Shown piece after piece: positions 28,328 through 37,545 of a stretch of 64,000 nucleotides of DNA. Every line of letters starts with the position of its first letter. Position 1 is the stretch's first letter. The notes beneath the pieces were generated by a model. That model had not been told where the DNA came from, did not search any database, and worked only from the letters and a program-made list of their open reading frames with translations. A program made the translations under genes and the position numbers. The stretch is taken from positions 269,969 through 333,968 of the forward strand of contig NZ_BMUL01000005.1 of the NCBI RefSeq assembly GCF_014650175.1, read 5' to 3'. This DNA is from Streptomyces termitum (GTDB taxonomy: Bacteria; Actinomycetota; Actinomycetes; Streptomycetales; Streptomycetaceae).

Positions 28328-29080
28328 TCACTTCTCGGAGACGGTCACCTTCTCCAGCGTGACCGGCTTCTTGGGGGCGCCGTCGCCCTGGCCGCCCGCG
28401 ACGCCCGCCGCGCCGACCTTCTGCACGGCGGCCAGACCGGCCGCGTCCATGGTGCCGAAGGGGGTGTACTGCGGCGGCAGCTTCGAGTCCTTGTAGACCA
28501 GGAAGAACTGCGAGCCGCCGGTGCCCGGCTGGCCGGTGTTCGCCATGGCGACCGTGCCCGCCTTGTACGTGACCGAGCCGTCGGCGGCGGGCTTGCCCAG
28601 GCCGTCGAGGTTCTCGTCCGGGATGGTGTAGCCGGGGCCGCCGGTGCCGGTGCCCTCCGGGTCGCCGCACTGGAGGACGAAGATCCCCGAGGTGGTGAGC
28701 CGGTGGCACTTGGTGCCGTCGAAGTAGCCCTTGTCGGCGAGGCTCTTGAAGGAGTTCACCGTGCGCGGCGTCTTCTTCGCGTCCATGGCGACCGTCACAT
28801 CGCCCTCGTTGGTCTTCAGGACCATCGCGTACGCCGCCCCGGCGTCGATCGACATCTTCGGCTCGCCCGTCTCGACCTTCGCCTCCGGGGCCTTCGCGTC
28901 GTCGCCGAAGAGCTTCATCGACCCGTACACCGCGCCGCCGGCGGCGAGGAGCACCGCGAGGGAGCCCGCGATCGCGATGGTGCGGCGCTTGGACCTGCGC
29001 CGGGCATCGGCCCGCCGCTGCTGCTGCCGTGCGTACTTGTCCCTGGCGAGCTGCCGCCGCCGCTGATCGCTGGTGACCAC
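28328..29080 (-). CDS. Membrane-anchored cyclophilin-type peptidyl-prolyl isomerase
   Basis: The 250-aa protein has a strongly basic N-terminal segment (RRRQLARDKYARQQQRRADARRRSKRR), one transmembrane helix (IAIAGSLAVLLAAGGAVYGS) and an extracytoplasmic cyclophilin domain with NEGDVTVAMD, the catalytic-type C-H-R-L-T, GPGYTIPDE and GTVAMANTGQPGTGGSQFF. It should catalyse cis-trans proline isomerisation of exported proteins. The GTG at 29078-29080 has AAGGAGC upstream; 65 codons of open frame above it belong to no gene. It is divergent from the MBL hydrolase gene. Confidence 0.9.
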   Translation of the reverse strand: MVTSDQRRRQLARDKYARQQQRRADARRRSKRRTIAIAGSLAVLLAAGGAVYGSMKLFGDDAKAPEAKVETGEPKMSIDAGAAYAMVLKTNEGDVTVAMDAKKTPRTVNSFKSLADKGYFDGTKCHRLTTSGIFVLQCGDPEGTGTGGPGYTIPDENLDGLGKPAADGSVTYKAGTVAMANTGQPGTGGSQFFLVYKDSKLPPQYTPFGTMDAAGLAAVQKVGAAGVAGGQGDGAPKKPVTLEKVTVSEK

Positions 29081-29127
29081 CGGGTCCGCTCCTTGTCGGT
29101 CGTGTGTTCCTGTCCTGGCCGGATGTG

Positions 29128-29144
29128 CCCGTACCGTATACGGG
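29128..29144. promoter_or_regulatory. Inverted repeat between cyclophilin and MBL genes
   Basis: CCCGTA at 29128-29133 and TACGGG at 29139-29144 form a 6-bp inverted repeat with a 5-bp spacer in the 154-bp divergent promoter region. For the plus strand, TTGGCT and TAGGCT follow with 19 bp between them, a weak promoter. Confidence 0.3.
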
Positions 29145-29234
29145 TTGGCTGTGGAATACGCACCGCCGGTAGGCTCTGATCTGCTGCATTCCACACCGTC
29201 GCAGCCCACTGCCGGACGAGACAGAAGGACGATC

Positions 29235-29942
29235 GTGCTGATTGCCGGGTTCCCCGCCGGGGCCTGGGGCACCAACTGCTACGTGGTCGCCCCCGCCGCA
29301 GGCGAGGAGTGCGTCATCGTCGACCCGGGCCACCAGGCCGCCCGAGGGGTCGAGGAGACGCTGAAGAAGCATCGGCTCAAGCCCGTCGCCGTGGTCCTCA
29401 CCCACGGCCACATCGACCACGTCGCCTCCGTCGTGCCCGTCTGCGGCGCCCATGACGTACCCGCGTGGATCCACCCCGCCGACCGGTACATGATGAGCGA
29501 CCCGGAGAAGGCCCTCGGCCGCTCCATCGGGATGCCGCTCATGGGCGAGCTGACCGTGGGCGAGCCGGACGACGTGCACGAGCTCACCGACGGGGCCGCG
29601 CTGAAGCTCGCCGGCCTCGACCTCACCGTCGCGCACGCGCCCGGTCATACCAAGGGGTCGGTGACCTTCCGGACGCCGGAGACCACGGAGGTCCCCTCCG
29701 TGTTCTTCTCCGGCGACCTGCTGTTCGCCGGCTCCATCGGACGCACCGACCTGCCCGGCGGGGACATGGACGAGATGCTCGAATCGCTGACCCGCGTGGT
29801 CCTGCCGCTCGACAACTCGACCGTCGTCCTGTCGGGGCACGGTCCCCAGACGACCATCGGCCAGGAGCGCGCCACCAACCCGTATCTGCGGCAGGTGGCC
29901 TCCGGCCCCGGGAGCACGGACGCTCCCCGACGAGGAATGTGA
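29235..29942 (+). CDS. MBL fold metallohydrolase (glyoxalase II-like)
   Basis: The 235-aa protein carries the metallo-beta-lactamase metal motif [10 protein letters not shown] (HxHxDH), [26 protein letters not shown] and the last His in SGHGPQT, the layout of hydroxyacylglutathione hydrolase-like enzymes with a two-metal centre. The natural substrate is unknown; Streptomyces uses mycothiol rather than glutathione, so a thioester of another thiol is possible. GTG 29235 has AGGA 5-6 bases upstream; the open frame further up is not supported. hisS follows after 11 bp, suggesting one operon. Confidence 0.88.
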   Translation: MLIAGFPAGAWGTNCYVVAPAAGEECVIVDPGHQAARGVEETLKKHRLKPVAVVLTHGHIDHVASVVPVCGAHDVPAWIHPADRYMMSDPEKALGRSIGMPLMGELTVGEPDDVHELTDGAALKLAGLDLTVAHAPGHTKGSVTFRTPETTEVPSVFFSGDLLFAGSIGRTDLPGGDMDEMLESLTRVVLPLDNSTVVLSGHGPQTTIGQERATNPYLRQVASGPGSTDAPRRGM

Positions 29943-29953
29943 CGAGAACCTCC

Positions 29954-31216
29954 GTGAGCACCTTTCAGGCCCCCAAGGGCACGTACGACCTGATCCCCCC
30001 GCGCTCCGCCGTCTTCCTGGCGGTCCGCGACGCCATCTCCGCCCAGGCGAGGAGCGCCGGATACGGCTACGTCGAGACCCCCGGCTTCGAGGACGTGAAC
30101 CTCTTCGCCCGCGGCGTCGGCGAGTCCACCGACATCGTCACCAAGGAGATGTACACGCTCACCACGAAGGGCGGCGACCAGCTCGCCCTGCGCCCCGAGG
30201 GCACCGCCTCCGTGCTGCGCGCGGCCCTCCAGGCCAACCTGCACAAGCAGGGCAACCTGCCGGTCAAGCTCTGGTACTCCGGCTCCTACTACCGCTACGA
30301 GCGCGCCCAGGCCGGCCGCTACCGCCACTTCTCGCAGGTCGGCGCCGAGGCGATCGGCGCCGAGGACCCGGCGCTCGACGCCGAGCTGATCATCCTGGCC
30401 GACCAGGCGTACCGCTCCCTCGGCCTGCGCCAGTACCGCATCCTGCTGAACTCGCTCGGCGACAAGGAGTGCCGCCCCGTCTACCGCGAGGCCCTGCAGA
30501 CCTTCCTGCGCGGCCTCGACCTCGACGAGGAGACCCTGCGCCGCGCCGAGATCAACCCGCTGCGGGTCCTCGACGACAAGCGCCCCGACGTGCGGAAGCA
30601 GCTCGTCGACGCGCCGCTGCTGCGCGACTACCTGTGCGACGCCTGCAAGGCGTACCACGAGGAGGTCCGCGCGCTGATCACCGCCGCCGGCGTGGTCTTC
30701 GAGGACGACCTCAAGCTGGTCCGCGGCCTCGACTACTACACCCGGACCACCTTCGAGTTCGTCCACGACGGTCTCGGCGCCCAGTCCGCGGTGGGCGGCG
30801 GCGGCCGCTACGACGGCCTCTCCGAGATGATCGGCGGCCCCGCGCTGCCGTCCGTCGGCTGGGCCCTCGGCGTCGACCGCACCGTCCTCGCCCTGGAGGC
30901 GGAGGGCGTCGAGCTGGACCTCCCCGCCGCCACCAGCGTCTTCGCCGTGGCGATCGGCGAGGAGGCCCGCCGGCTCCTCTTCGGCAAGGTCACCGAGCTG
31001 CGCCGGGCCGGCATCGCCACCGACTTCTCCTTCGGCGGCAAGGGCCTCAAGGGCTCCATGAAGGACGCCAACCGCTCGGGCGCCCGCATCGCCCTCGTCG
31101 CAGGCGAGCGCGACCTCGCCGAGGGCGTGATCCAGGTCAAGGACATGGAGTCCGGCGAGCAGCGCCCGGTCGCCCCGGACGCGCTCCTGGACGCCGTCCG
31201 CGCGATCCTCGGCTGA
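29954..31216 (+). CDS. hisS: Histidyl-tRNA synthetase
   Basis: The 420-aa class II synthetase starts at GTG 29954 ([15 protein letters not shown], motif 1) and shows motif 2 [12 protein letters not shown] with [18 protein letters not shown], the histidine-binding [15 protein letters not shown], the GGGGRYDGL loop and a C-terminal anticodon-binding domain ending with [16 protein letters not shown]. It charges tRNA-His. Location 11 bp behind the MBL gene implies cotranscription. A strong hairpin follows. Confidence 0.97.
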   Translation: MSTFQAPKGTYDLIPPRSAVFLAVRDAISAQARSAGYGYVETPGFEDVNLFARGVGESTDIVTKEMYTLTTKGGDQLALRPEGTASVLRAALQANLHKQGNLPVKLWYSGSYYRYERAQAGRYRHFSQVGAEAIGAEDPALDAELIILADQAYRSLGLRQYRILLNSLGDKECRPVYREALQTFLRGLDLDEETLRRAEINPLRVLDDKRPDVRKQLVDAPLLRDYLCDACKAYHEEVRALITAAGVVFEDDLKLVRGLDYYTRTTFEFVHDGLGAQSAVGGGGRYDGLSEMIGGPALPSVGWALGVDRTVLALEAEGVELDLPAATSVFAVAIGEEARRLLFGKVTELRRAGIATDFSFGGKGLKGSMKDANRSGARIALVAGERDLAEGVIQVKDMESGEQRPVAPDALLDAVRAILG

Positions 31217-31242
31217 CGGGGAAGCCCCGCACCACCCCGGGA

Positions 31243-31271
31243 GGGCCCGGCCGCCCCGCGCGGCCGGGCCC
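31243..31271 (+). terminator. Terminator after hisS
   Basis: An 11-bp stem (31243-31253 with 31261-31271) with a 7-nt loop lies 26 bases after hisS. A second small hairpin (TCCCGC/GCGGGA, 31274-31291) follows directly. Confidence 0.8.
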
Positions 31272-31409
31272 TTCCCGCATCCCGGCGGGACCTCCGGCCG
31301 CGCGAGGGGGTCCTCCGGCCCTTATGTCCGGCGAACGGACGACCGTATACCCCTTGTTGCAGAATGACCATGGCCACAAGGCCGGCGGACGAGGGAAGAG
31401 GCGGCGGGC

Positions 31410-32015
31410 ATGACGAAGGCCGACACGGACACGGCGGGGACGATCGGCGCGAGCCGGGGCCTCGCCTGGCTCCTGGTGATCACCGGCGCGGCGGGACTCC
31501 TCGCCGCCTGGGTCATCACCCTCGACAAGTTCAAGCTCCTGGAGGACCCGAACTTCGTCCCCGGGTGCAGCCTCAACCCCATCGTGTCCTGCGGCAACAT
31601 CATGAAGAGCGAGCAGGCGTCGGTCTTCGGCTTCCCCAACCCCATGCTCGGCCTGGTCACCTACGGCATGGTGGTCGCCATCGGCGTCGCCCTCCTCGCT
31701 GGCGCCCGCTACCGCCGCTGGTACTGGCTCGGGCTCAACGCCGGCACCCTCTTCGGCGTCGGCTTCTGCACCTGGCTCATGCAGCAGTCCCTGTACGAGA
31801 TCAACTCGCTCTGCCTGTGGTGCTGCCTCGCCTGGACCGCGACGATCGTCATGTTCTGGTACGTCACCTCCCACAACGTCCGCACCGGCGTCCTGCCCGC
31901 CCCCGCCGGCCTGCGGACCTTCTTCGCCGAGTTCACCTGGATCCTGCCGGTCCTGCACATCGGCATCATCGGCATGCTGATCCTCACCCGCTGGTGGGAC
32001 TTCTGGACCGGCTGA
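31410..32015 (+). CDS. Vitamin K epoxide reductase (VKOR) family membrane protein
   Basis: The 201-aa protein has four to five hydrophobic helices and the VKOR cysteine set: a loop pair in [13 protein letters not shown] and the active-site C-x-x-C in LCLWCC after the helix [19 protein letters not shown]. Bacterial VKOR homologues reoxidise DsbA-like proteins with quinones, taking the place of DsbB in actinobacteria, so it should support disulfide formation outside the membrane. It has no fused thioredoxin domain. The ATG at 31410 lacks a strong ribosome-binding site (GAGGCGGCGGGC). Confidence 0.9.
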   Translation: MTKADTDTAGTIGASRGLAWLLVITGAAGLLAAWVITLDKFKLLEDPNFVPGCSLNPIVSCGNIMKSEQASVFGFPNPMLGLVTYGMVVAIGVALLAGARYRRWYWLGLNAGTLFGVGFCTWLMQQSLYEINSLCLWCCLAWTATIVMFWYVTSHNVRTGVLPAPAGLRTFFAEFTWILPVLHIGIIGMLILTRWWDFWTG

Positions 32016-32047
32016 CCACGCCCGCCCGCACTGTCGGCGGCGTGACC

Positions 32048-32061
32048 TAGGCTTCATGGAC
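32048..32061 (+). promoter_or_regulatory. -10 element for leaderless rarA
   Basis: TAGGCT at 32048-32053 lies 8 bp before GTG 32062 and only 2 bp before ATG 32056; a transcript starting 6-9 bp downstream would begin at the GTG. No Shine-Dalgarno is visible. Confidence 0.45.
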
Positions 32062-33414
32062 GTGGAGCCCGACCTCTTTACCGCAGCCGCCGAAGACCGC
32101 CAGGAGAAGGACTCGGCCGCCAGCCCGCTGGCGGTCCGGATGCGTCCCCGCACCCTCGACGAGGTGGTGGGCCAGCGCCACCTCCTCAAGCCTGGCTCGC
32201 CGCTGCGGCGGCTGGTCGGGGAGGGCGGCGGCCCGGCCGGCGCCTCCTCGGTGATCCTCTGGGGACCCCCCGGCATCGGCAAGACCACCCTGGCGTACGT
32301 GGTCTCCAAGGCCACCGACAAGCGCTTCGTGGAACTCTCCGCGATCACCGCGGGCGTCAAGGAGGTCCGGGCCGTCATCGACGGCGCCCGGCGCGCCTCC
32401 GGCGGCTACGGCAAGGAGACCGTCCTCTTCCTCGACGAGATCCACCGCTTCTCCAAGGCCCAGCAGGACTCCCTCCTGCCCGCCGTGGAGAACCGCTGGG
32501 TCACCCTCATCGCCGCCACCACCGAGAACCCCTACTTCTCGGTGATCTCCCCGCTCCTCTCCCGCTCGCTGCTCCTCACCCTGGAGTCCCTCACCGACGA
32601 GGACCTGAGCGGCCTCATGGACCGGGCCCTCGCCGAGGAGCGCGGCCTCGGCGGTGCCGTCTCCCTCGCCGGAGACGCCCGCGCCCACCTGCTCCGCGTC
32701 GCCGGCGGCGACGCCCGGCGGGCCCTCACCGCCCTGGAGGCGGCGGCCGGCGGCGCCCTCGCCAAGGGCGAGCCGGAGATCACCCTGGAGACCGTCGAGG
32801 AGACCGTCGACCGGGCCGCCGTGACGTACGACCGGGACGGCGACCAGCACTACGACGTCGCCAGCGCCCTCATCAAGTCGATCCGCGGCTCCGACGTCGA
32901 CGCGGCCCTGCACTACCTGGCCCGCATGATCGAGGCGGGGGAGGACCCCCGCTTCATCGCCCGCCGCCTGATGATCTCCGCCAGCGAGGACATCGGCCTC
33001 GCCGACCCGCAGGCGCTGCCGCTCGCGGTCGCAGCCGCCCAGGCCGTCGCCATGATCGGCTTCCCCGAGGCCGCCCTCACCCTCAGCCACGCCACCATCG
33101 CCCTCGCCCTCGCCCCCAAGTCGAACGCGGCGACCAACGCGATCTTCGCCGCCCGCGAGGACGTGCGGAACGGCCTGGCCGGACCGGTCCCGGCCCATCT
33201 GCGCGACGGCCACTACAAGGGCGCCGCCAAGCTCGGCCACGCCCAGGGGTACGTCTACCCGCACGACGTGCCCGGCGCGATCGCCGCCCAGCAGTACGCC
33301 CCCGACGCCCTGCACGGCCGGCGGTACTACGAGCCCACCCGCTACGGCGCCGAGGCGCGCTACGCGGACGTGGCGGAGAAGGTCCGCGAGCGGCTGCGCG
33401 GCGAGGGCGGCTGA
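32062..33414 (+). CDS. rarA: Replication-associated recombination protein A (RarA/MgsA AAA+ ATPase)
   Basis: The 450-aa AAA+ protein starts [14 protein letters not shown] and has [13 protein letters not shown], Walker [10 protein letters not shown], Walker [10 protein letters not shown], sensor 1 AATTENP and the C-terminal tetramerisation domain ([40 protein letters not shown]). RarA acts at stalled replication forks and binds single-stranded DNA ends. I chose GTG 32062 over ATG 32056, two codons upstream, because the -10 element points to a leaderless start there. It stands alone between VKOR and rpsD. Confidence 0.92.
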   Translation: MEPDLFTAAAEDRQEKDSAASPLAVRMRPRTLDEVVGQRHLLKPGSPLRRLVGEGGGPAGASSVILWGPPGIGKTTLAYVVSKATDKRFVELSAITAGVKEVRAVIDGARRASGGYGKETVLFLDEIHRFSKAQQDSLLPAVENRWVTLIAATTENPYFSVISPLLSRSLLLTLESLTDEDLSGLMDRALAEERGLGGAVSLAGDARAHLLRVAGGDARRALTALEAAAGGALAKGEPEITLETVEETVDRAAVTYDRDGDQHYDVASALIKSIRGSDVDAALHYLARMIEAGEDPRFIARRLMISASEDIGLADPQALPLAVAAAQAVAMIGFPEAALTLSHATIALALAPKSNAATNAIFAAREDVRNGLAGPVPAHLRDGHYKGAAKLGHAQGYVYPHDVPGAIAAQQYAPDALHGRRYYEPTRYGAEARYADVAEKVRERLRGEGG

Positions 33415-33469
33415 TCCGCCCCTCCCGGCCGCCGCCCGCCCCCGGGCACGGGCACCCGGCGGGAGCCGG

Positions 33470-33783
33470 TACACTGGCCGGGACAGCTGCGTCCCGTGTC
33501 CGACCCCGGTCGGCGCCACCAGAGCGGGACAGTCAGCCGGAGCCCCGGCCCCCGGGCCGGAACTCCAGGAGCGTCGCGCACCTTCGAAGGTGTCGCGTGC
33601 CACCCACCACCCCCCGGATTCCCGGGAACGGCGGTGGGTCGTTCGCGTGCTGCACGTACGTGCCCAGACCGGGAAGCGGCTGCCCGACGGGTCCCTCGGG
33701 ACCGGACGGGTTTTCCCGGCTGCGGATTGCGACCTCCCCTAACCCTGGTGAAGCCGTATTCGTACAGATAGAGAGGTTGGTTC
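33470..33783 (+). promoter_or_regulatory. rpsD promoter and long structured 5' leader
   Basis: A -10-like TACACT at 33470-33475 implies a leader of about 300 nt before rpsD. It can form a row of hairpins: GGGAC/GTCCC near 33480-33495, CCGACC/GGTCGG, CCGGCCC/GGGCCGG, a CACCTTCGAAGGTG palindrome flanked by CGCG, CCACC/GGTGG around CCCGG/CCGGG, and GGTCC/GGACC. The 91-codon frame inside (33496-33771) has no ribosome-binding site and looks non-coding. Autoregulation by S4 binding to its leader is known in other bacteria, so a similar role is plausible here. The whole 33415-33783 gap holds nothing else I can identify. Confidence 0.5.
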
Positions 33784-34398
33784 ATGACGAACCAGGCCCG
33801 CCCCAAGGTCAAGAAGTCGCGTGCCCTCGGCATCGCGCTGACGCCGAAGGCCGTCAAGTACTTCGAGGCCCGTCCCTACCCGCCGGGCGAGCACGGCCGC
33901 GGCCGCAAGCAGAACTCGGACTACAAGGTCCGTCTGCTCGAGAAGCAGCGTCTGCGTGCCCAGTACGACATCAGCGAGCGCCAGATGGCGCGCGCCTACG
34001 ACCGCGCCAAGAAGGCCGAGGGCAAGACGGGCGAGGCGCTGGTCGTCGAGCTCGAGCGCCGTCTCGACGCCCTGGTCCTGCGTTCGGGCATCGCCCGCAC
34101 CATCTACCAGGCCCGTCAGATGGTCGTCCACGGCCACATCCAGGTCAACGGCGGCAAGGTCGACAAGCCGTCCTTCCGCGTCCGTCCCGACGACGTCGTG
34201 ATGGTCCGCGAGAAGTCGCGCGACAAGACCCTGTTCCAGGTCTCCCGCGAGGGCGGCTTCGCCCCCGACGGCGAGACCCCGCGCTACCTCCAGGTCAACC
34301 TGAAGGCCCTGGCCTTCCGCCTGGACCGCGAGCCGAACCGCAAGGAGATCCCGGTCATCTGCGACGAGCAGCTGGTCGTCGAGTACTACGCCCGCTGA
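33784..34398 (+). CDS. rpsD: 30S ribosomal protein S4
   Basis: The 204-aa protein has the S4 N-terminal domain ([24 protein letters not shown]) and the S4 RNA-binding fold ([32 protein letters not shown]). It is the zinc-free type: the four-cysteine knuckle of some S4 proteins is missing. S4 binds 16S rRNA early and nucleates 30S assembly. In Streptomyces it stands apart from the rpoA operon, as here. AGAGAGGTTGG lies directly upstream of the ATG. It is convergent with the regulator ATPase gene. Confidence 0.97.
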   Translation: MTNQARPKVKKSRALGIALTPKAVKYFEARPYPPGEHGRGRKQNSDYKVRLLEKQRLRAQYDISERQMARAYDRAKKAEGKTGEALVVELERRLDALVLRSGIARTIYQARQMVVHGHIQVNGGKVDKPSFRVRPDDVVMVREKSRDKTLFQVSREGGFAPDGETPRYLQVNLKALAFRLDREPNRKEIPVICDEQLVVEYYAR

Positions 34399-34434
34399 TC
34401 CGGCGCCGGCCGTAGGACCCGCCTCCGCGGTGCC

Positions 34435-36582
34435 TCAGCCCGCCGTCTCCCCGCCCGCCGCGGTGGGGGAGCCGGCGGGCTTCCGCGTTCCCGGCACCAC
34501 CGGCCGCCGCGCCGTGCGGAACGGCCTCGGCGCCGCCGGAGCCCGGCCCGCCGCCCGCCCGCCGGCCAGCGCCCGCTCCACCGCCTCGTCCAGCGGCAGC
34601 CCCCGCCCGAGCAGGAACGCCTCCTCGTACCCCGCCGCCCCCAGCGCCTCCACGGCCCGCCCCGCGCACAGCACCCGGGGCCCCTCGAAGGAACCCGAGC
34701 CGAAGGACCGCACCCCCACCGCGTCCCAGGCCGCCAGCGCCGCGCCCTGGAGCACCGCCGCCTCCACCGGATCGCCCTCGTCGACCGTCACCAGCGCCAG
34801 CAGCTCCACCGCCAGCACCACCCCCACCAGATCGCGGAAGAGGTGGTCGACGGCCAGGCACTCCACCAGCAGCTCCCGCGCCCGGGCCAGCGCGCCCCGG
34901 GTCCAGGCCGCGTACGCCAGCACGTACAGCGCGTACGCCCGCGACCAGCGCTCCCCGCGCTCCTCGCAGACCTCCCGCACCTCCCGGCAGATCGCCACCG
35001 CCCCGTCCAGGTCGCCCCGGAAGGCCCGCGCCATCGCCAGCTCCACCCGGGCCATCAGCACATTGCTGTTCAGCTCGCCCAGCTCCCGGTAGCCCTCCAG
35101 GGCCCGGCCGAGCAGCTCCTCCGCGCGCGGGAAGTCGTCCGTGAGCAGCGCCAGACACCCCATCCGGTGCGTCGCGTACGCCTCCGCCAGCGGGTTCTCC
35201 ACGGCCCGCGCCCGCTCCCGGCAGGTGTGCAGCGCGGCCACCGCCGCCGCGGCGTCGCCCTGCAGGATCGCCACGTAGCCCAGCACCCACAGCGCCTTCA
35301 GCCGGGCCTCCTCGTGCCCCGACTCCAGCGCCAGCGCCCGGTCCAGCCAGTGCCGCCCCTCGGAGAGCCGCCCGCAGCCCACCCACGCGAACCACAGGGT
35401 GCCCGCCAGGTGCTGGGCCAGGTGCGCGTCCTCCGGCAGCTCCAGCGAGAGGTCGAGCGCGGCCCGCAGGTTCGGCAGCGCCGCCTCCGTCCGGGCCGCC
35501 ACCTCCGCCTGCCGGGGACTGAACCACTCCAGCTCGCACCAGGTGGCGAGCCCCGTGTACCAGTCGCGGTGCCGCCGCCGCAGCCGTTCGGTGTCCCCGA
35601 GCGCCGCCAGCCACTCCGCCCCGTACGCGGACACCGTGTCCAGCATCCGGTACCCCGGGCCCGCCGCCGTGTCCTCCCGGACCACCAGCGACTGCGCGAG
35701 GAGTCCGCCCAGCAGGTCGAGGACCTCCTCCGGCGCCAGCCCGGAGCCCCCGCACACGTACTCGGCCGCCTCCAGGTCGAAGGAACCGGCGAAGACCGAG
35801 AGCCGCGCCCACAGCAGCCGCTCGCCGGGCGTGCACAGCTCGTGGCTCCAGCCGATCGCGGTGCGCAGCGTCCGGTGCCGGGGGAGCACCCCCGGCCCGC
35901 CGTCGCCGAGCAGCCGGAAGCGGTCGTCGAGCCGGGCGAGGAGCTGCTCCACCGAGAGCAGGGGCAGCCGCCCGGCGGCCAGTTCGAGCGCGAGCGGGAT
36001 CCGGTCGAGCCGCCGGCACAGCTCCCGCGCCGCCCCGTCCGCCGCGACGGCGGGCGCGCCGGAGCGGGCGGCCCGGTCGGCGAGCAGCGCCAGCGCGTCC
36101 TCCTCGGCCATCGGCGCCAGCCGCAGCACGGCCTCGCCCGGCAGCCGCAGCGGCCGCCGCCCGGCGGCCAGCACGGTCAGCCCGGGGGCCGCCGCGAGGA
36201 GCGCGCCGACCAGCGGGGCGACGGTCTCCACCAGGTGCTCGAAGCCGTCGAGGACCAGCAGCAGCCGGCGCCCGGAGAGGTGCTCGGCCAGGACCTCGGA
36301 GGGCGGCCGGAGGGTGTGGTCGGTCAGGCCGAGGGCCTCGGCGAGGGCATGCTCGACCAGGGCCGGATCGCGCAGCGGCGCCAGCTCCGCGAGCCGTACC
36401 TCGTCGGCGGAGCGTTTCTGCGCGGTGGCGGCGGCCTTCAGGACCAGCCGGGTCTTGCCCACCCCGCCGACCCCGAGGACGGTGACGAGACGGGACTCCG
36501 CCAGGAGCGCGGCCAGTTCGGCCCGCTCGCCGCTCCGGCCCACGAAGCGGGTGAGCTCCGCCGGAAGATTGCTGCGTCGCAT
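34435..36582 (-). CDS. LuxR/AfsR-type STAND ATPase with TPR-like repeats, no HTH domain
   Basis: The 715-aa protein begins MRRSNLPAELTRFVGRSGE, the N-terminus typical of the predicted-ATPase regulators, then Walker A VGGVGKTR (about 38-46), Walker B RLLLVLDGFEHL, the RIPLALELAAGRL block and PGERLLWARLSVFAGSFDLEAAE, followed by a long helical TPR-like region (about 380-650). Most relatives end in a LuxR-type HTH or start with a SARP DNA-binding domain; here the C-terminus is a disordered Pro/Arg/Ala tail and no HTH can be seen at either end. It may be a signalling ATPase without DNA binding, or act through a partner. ATG 36582 is the only good start. Confidence 0.85.
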   Translation of the reverse strand: MRRSNLPAELTRFVGRSGERAELAALLAESRLVTVLGVGGVGKTRLVLKAAATAQKRSADEVRLAELAPLRDPALVEHALAEALGLTDHTLRPPSEVLAEHLSGRRLLLVLDGFEHLVETVAPLVGALLAAAPGLTVLAAGRRPLRLPGEAVLRLAPMAEEDALALLADRAARSGAPAVAADGAARELCRRLDRIPLALELAAGRLPLLSVEQLLARLDDRFRLLGDGGPGVLPRHRTLRTAIGWSHELCTPGERLLWARLSVFAGSFDLEAAEYVCGGSGLAPEEVLDLLGGLLAQSLVVREDTAAGPGYRMLDTVSAYGAEWLAALGDTERLRRRHRDWYTGLATWCELEWFSPRQAEVAARTEAALPNLRAALDLSLELPEDAHLAQHLAGTLWFAWVGCGRLSEGRHWLDRALALESGHEEARLKALWVLGYVAILQGDAAAAVAALHTCRERARAVENPLAEAYATHRMGCLALLTDDFPRAEELLGRALEGYRELGELNSNVLMARVELAMARAFRGDLDGAVAICREVREVCEERGERWSRAYALYVLAYAAWTRGALARARELLVECLAVDHLFRDLVGVVLAVELLALVTVDEGDPVEAAVLQGAALAAWDAVGVRSFGSGSFEGPRVLCAGRAVEALGAAGYEEAFLLGRGLPLDEAVERALAGGRAAGRAPAAPRPFRTARRPVVPGTRKPAGSPTAAGGETAG

Positions 36583-36756
36583 GGGACACGGAGCGTACTC
36601 ATCCGGCTGCTCCGCGTACAAACCGGGCGGACGACTCCCGGTCCCGCGGACGGTAATGCGGTACGGCGCGAGAGTCCGGGCGCGATAGGGTCGGAGGACT
36701 ACTTTTCTGTGTGCGGAACCCCTGATGGCAGCCACGGCTGCGGAGAGCGGTGCGGA

Positions 36757-37188
36757 GTGACCGGTGGAGAGGTTGCCGGGATCCTGGTGGCCGTGTTCTG
36801 GGCGATCCTCGTCTCCTTCCTCGCCGTGGTGCTGGCGAGGCTGGCGCAGACGCTCCGGGCGACCACCAAGCTGGTGGCGGACGTGACCGAGCAGGCCGTT
36901 CCCCTGCTCGCCGACGCGTCGGCGACCGTCCGCTCGGCGCAGACCCAGCTCGACCGGGTCGACGCCATCGCCTCCGACGTCCAGGAGGTCACCGCCAACG
37001 CCTCCGCGCTCTCGACGACCGTCGCCTCCACCTTCGGCGGCCCGCTCGTCAAGGTCGCCGCCTTCGGCTACGGGGTCCGCCGGGCGCTGGGCCGGGACCG
37101 CGCGGAGGCACCGCCCGCCACCGGGCGCCGTACCGTGATCGTCGGCCGTACCGTGTCCTCCGCACGGCGCCGGAAGCAGAAGGGCTGA
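36757..37188 (+). CDS. DUF948 domain-containing membrane protein
   Basis: The 143-aa protein begins with one transmembrane helix (AGILVAVFWAILVSFLAVVLARL) followed by an amphipathic helical stretch (RATTKLVADVTEQAVPLLADASATV...LDRVDAIASDVQEVTANASALSTTVASTFGG), the DUF948 pattern, and a basic tail. Function is unknown. GTG 36757 has GGAGAG 9 bases upstream. An 11-codon frame from ATG 36725 ends at TGA 36758-36760, overlapping the start. A -10-like TAGGGT lies at 36686-36691. It is followed by the next small gene and alaS in a conserved order. Confidence 0.85.
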   Translation: MTGGEVAGILVAVFWAILVSFLAVVLARLAQTLRATTKLVADVTEQAVPLLADASATVRSAQTQLDRVDAIASDVQEVTANASALSTTVASTFGGPLVKVAAFGYGVRRALGRDRAEAPPATGRRTVIVGRTVSSARRRKQKG

Positions 37189-37194
37189 GCCGAG

Positions 37195-37545
37195 ATGTTC
37201 CGCCGCACGTTCTGGTTCACGGCCGGCGCAGCCGCCGGCGTCTGGGCCACCACCAAGGTCCACCGCAAGATCCAGCAGCTGACCCCCGAGAGCCTCGCCG
37301 CGCAGGCGGCGAACAAGGCGGTCGAGGCGGGTCACCGGCTCAAGGACTTCGCCCTCGACGTGAGGGCGGGCATGGCCCAGCGGGAGGCCGAGCTGGGCGA
37401 GGCCCTCGGCCTCGAAGCGGCGCCCCCCGAGGGCCGCGAGCTCCCGGACCCCCGGGGCAGGACCGCCCTCGGCCCCGCCCCGCACCAGACCACGACCACG
37501 TTTTCGTCACGCACGATCTCGTACAACCGGAATGAGGACCACTGA
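37195..37545 (+). CDS. Small conserved protein (DUF6167-like) upstream of alaS
   Basis: The 116-aa protein starts [26 protein letters not shown], a short hydrophobic N-terminal segment, then a helical region ([36 protein letters not shown]) and a disordered tail. I recognise it as the small conserved actinobacterial protein found between DUF948 and alaS; no function is known. It begins 6 bp after the DUF948 gene and its TGA shares one base with the alaS ATG, so the three form an operon. Confidence 0.8.
   Translation: MFRRTFWFTAGAAAGVWATTKVHRKIQQLTPESLAAQAANKAVEAGHRLKDFALDVRAGMAQREAELGEALGLEAAPPEGRELPDPRGRTALGPAPHQTTTTFSSRTISYNRNEDH

Noticed and set aside
33496..33771. A 91-codon frame in the rpsD leader as a real gene
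   Set aside because: It has no Shine-Dalgarno, its composition is Pro/Arg-biased like other shadows, and the bases form hairpins.
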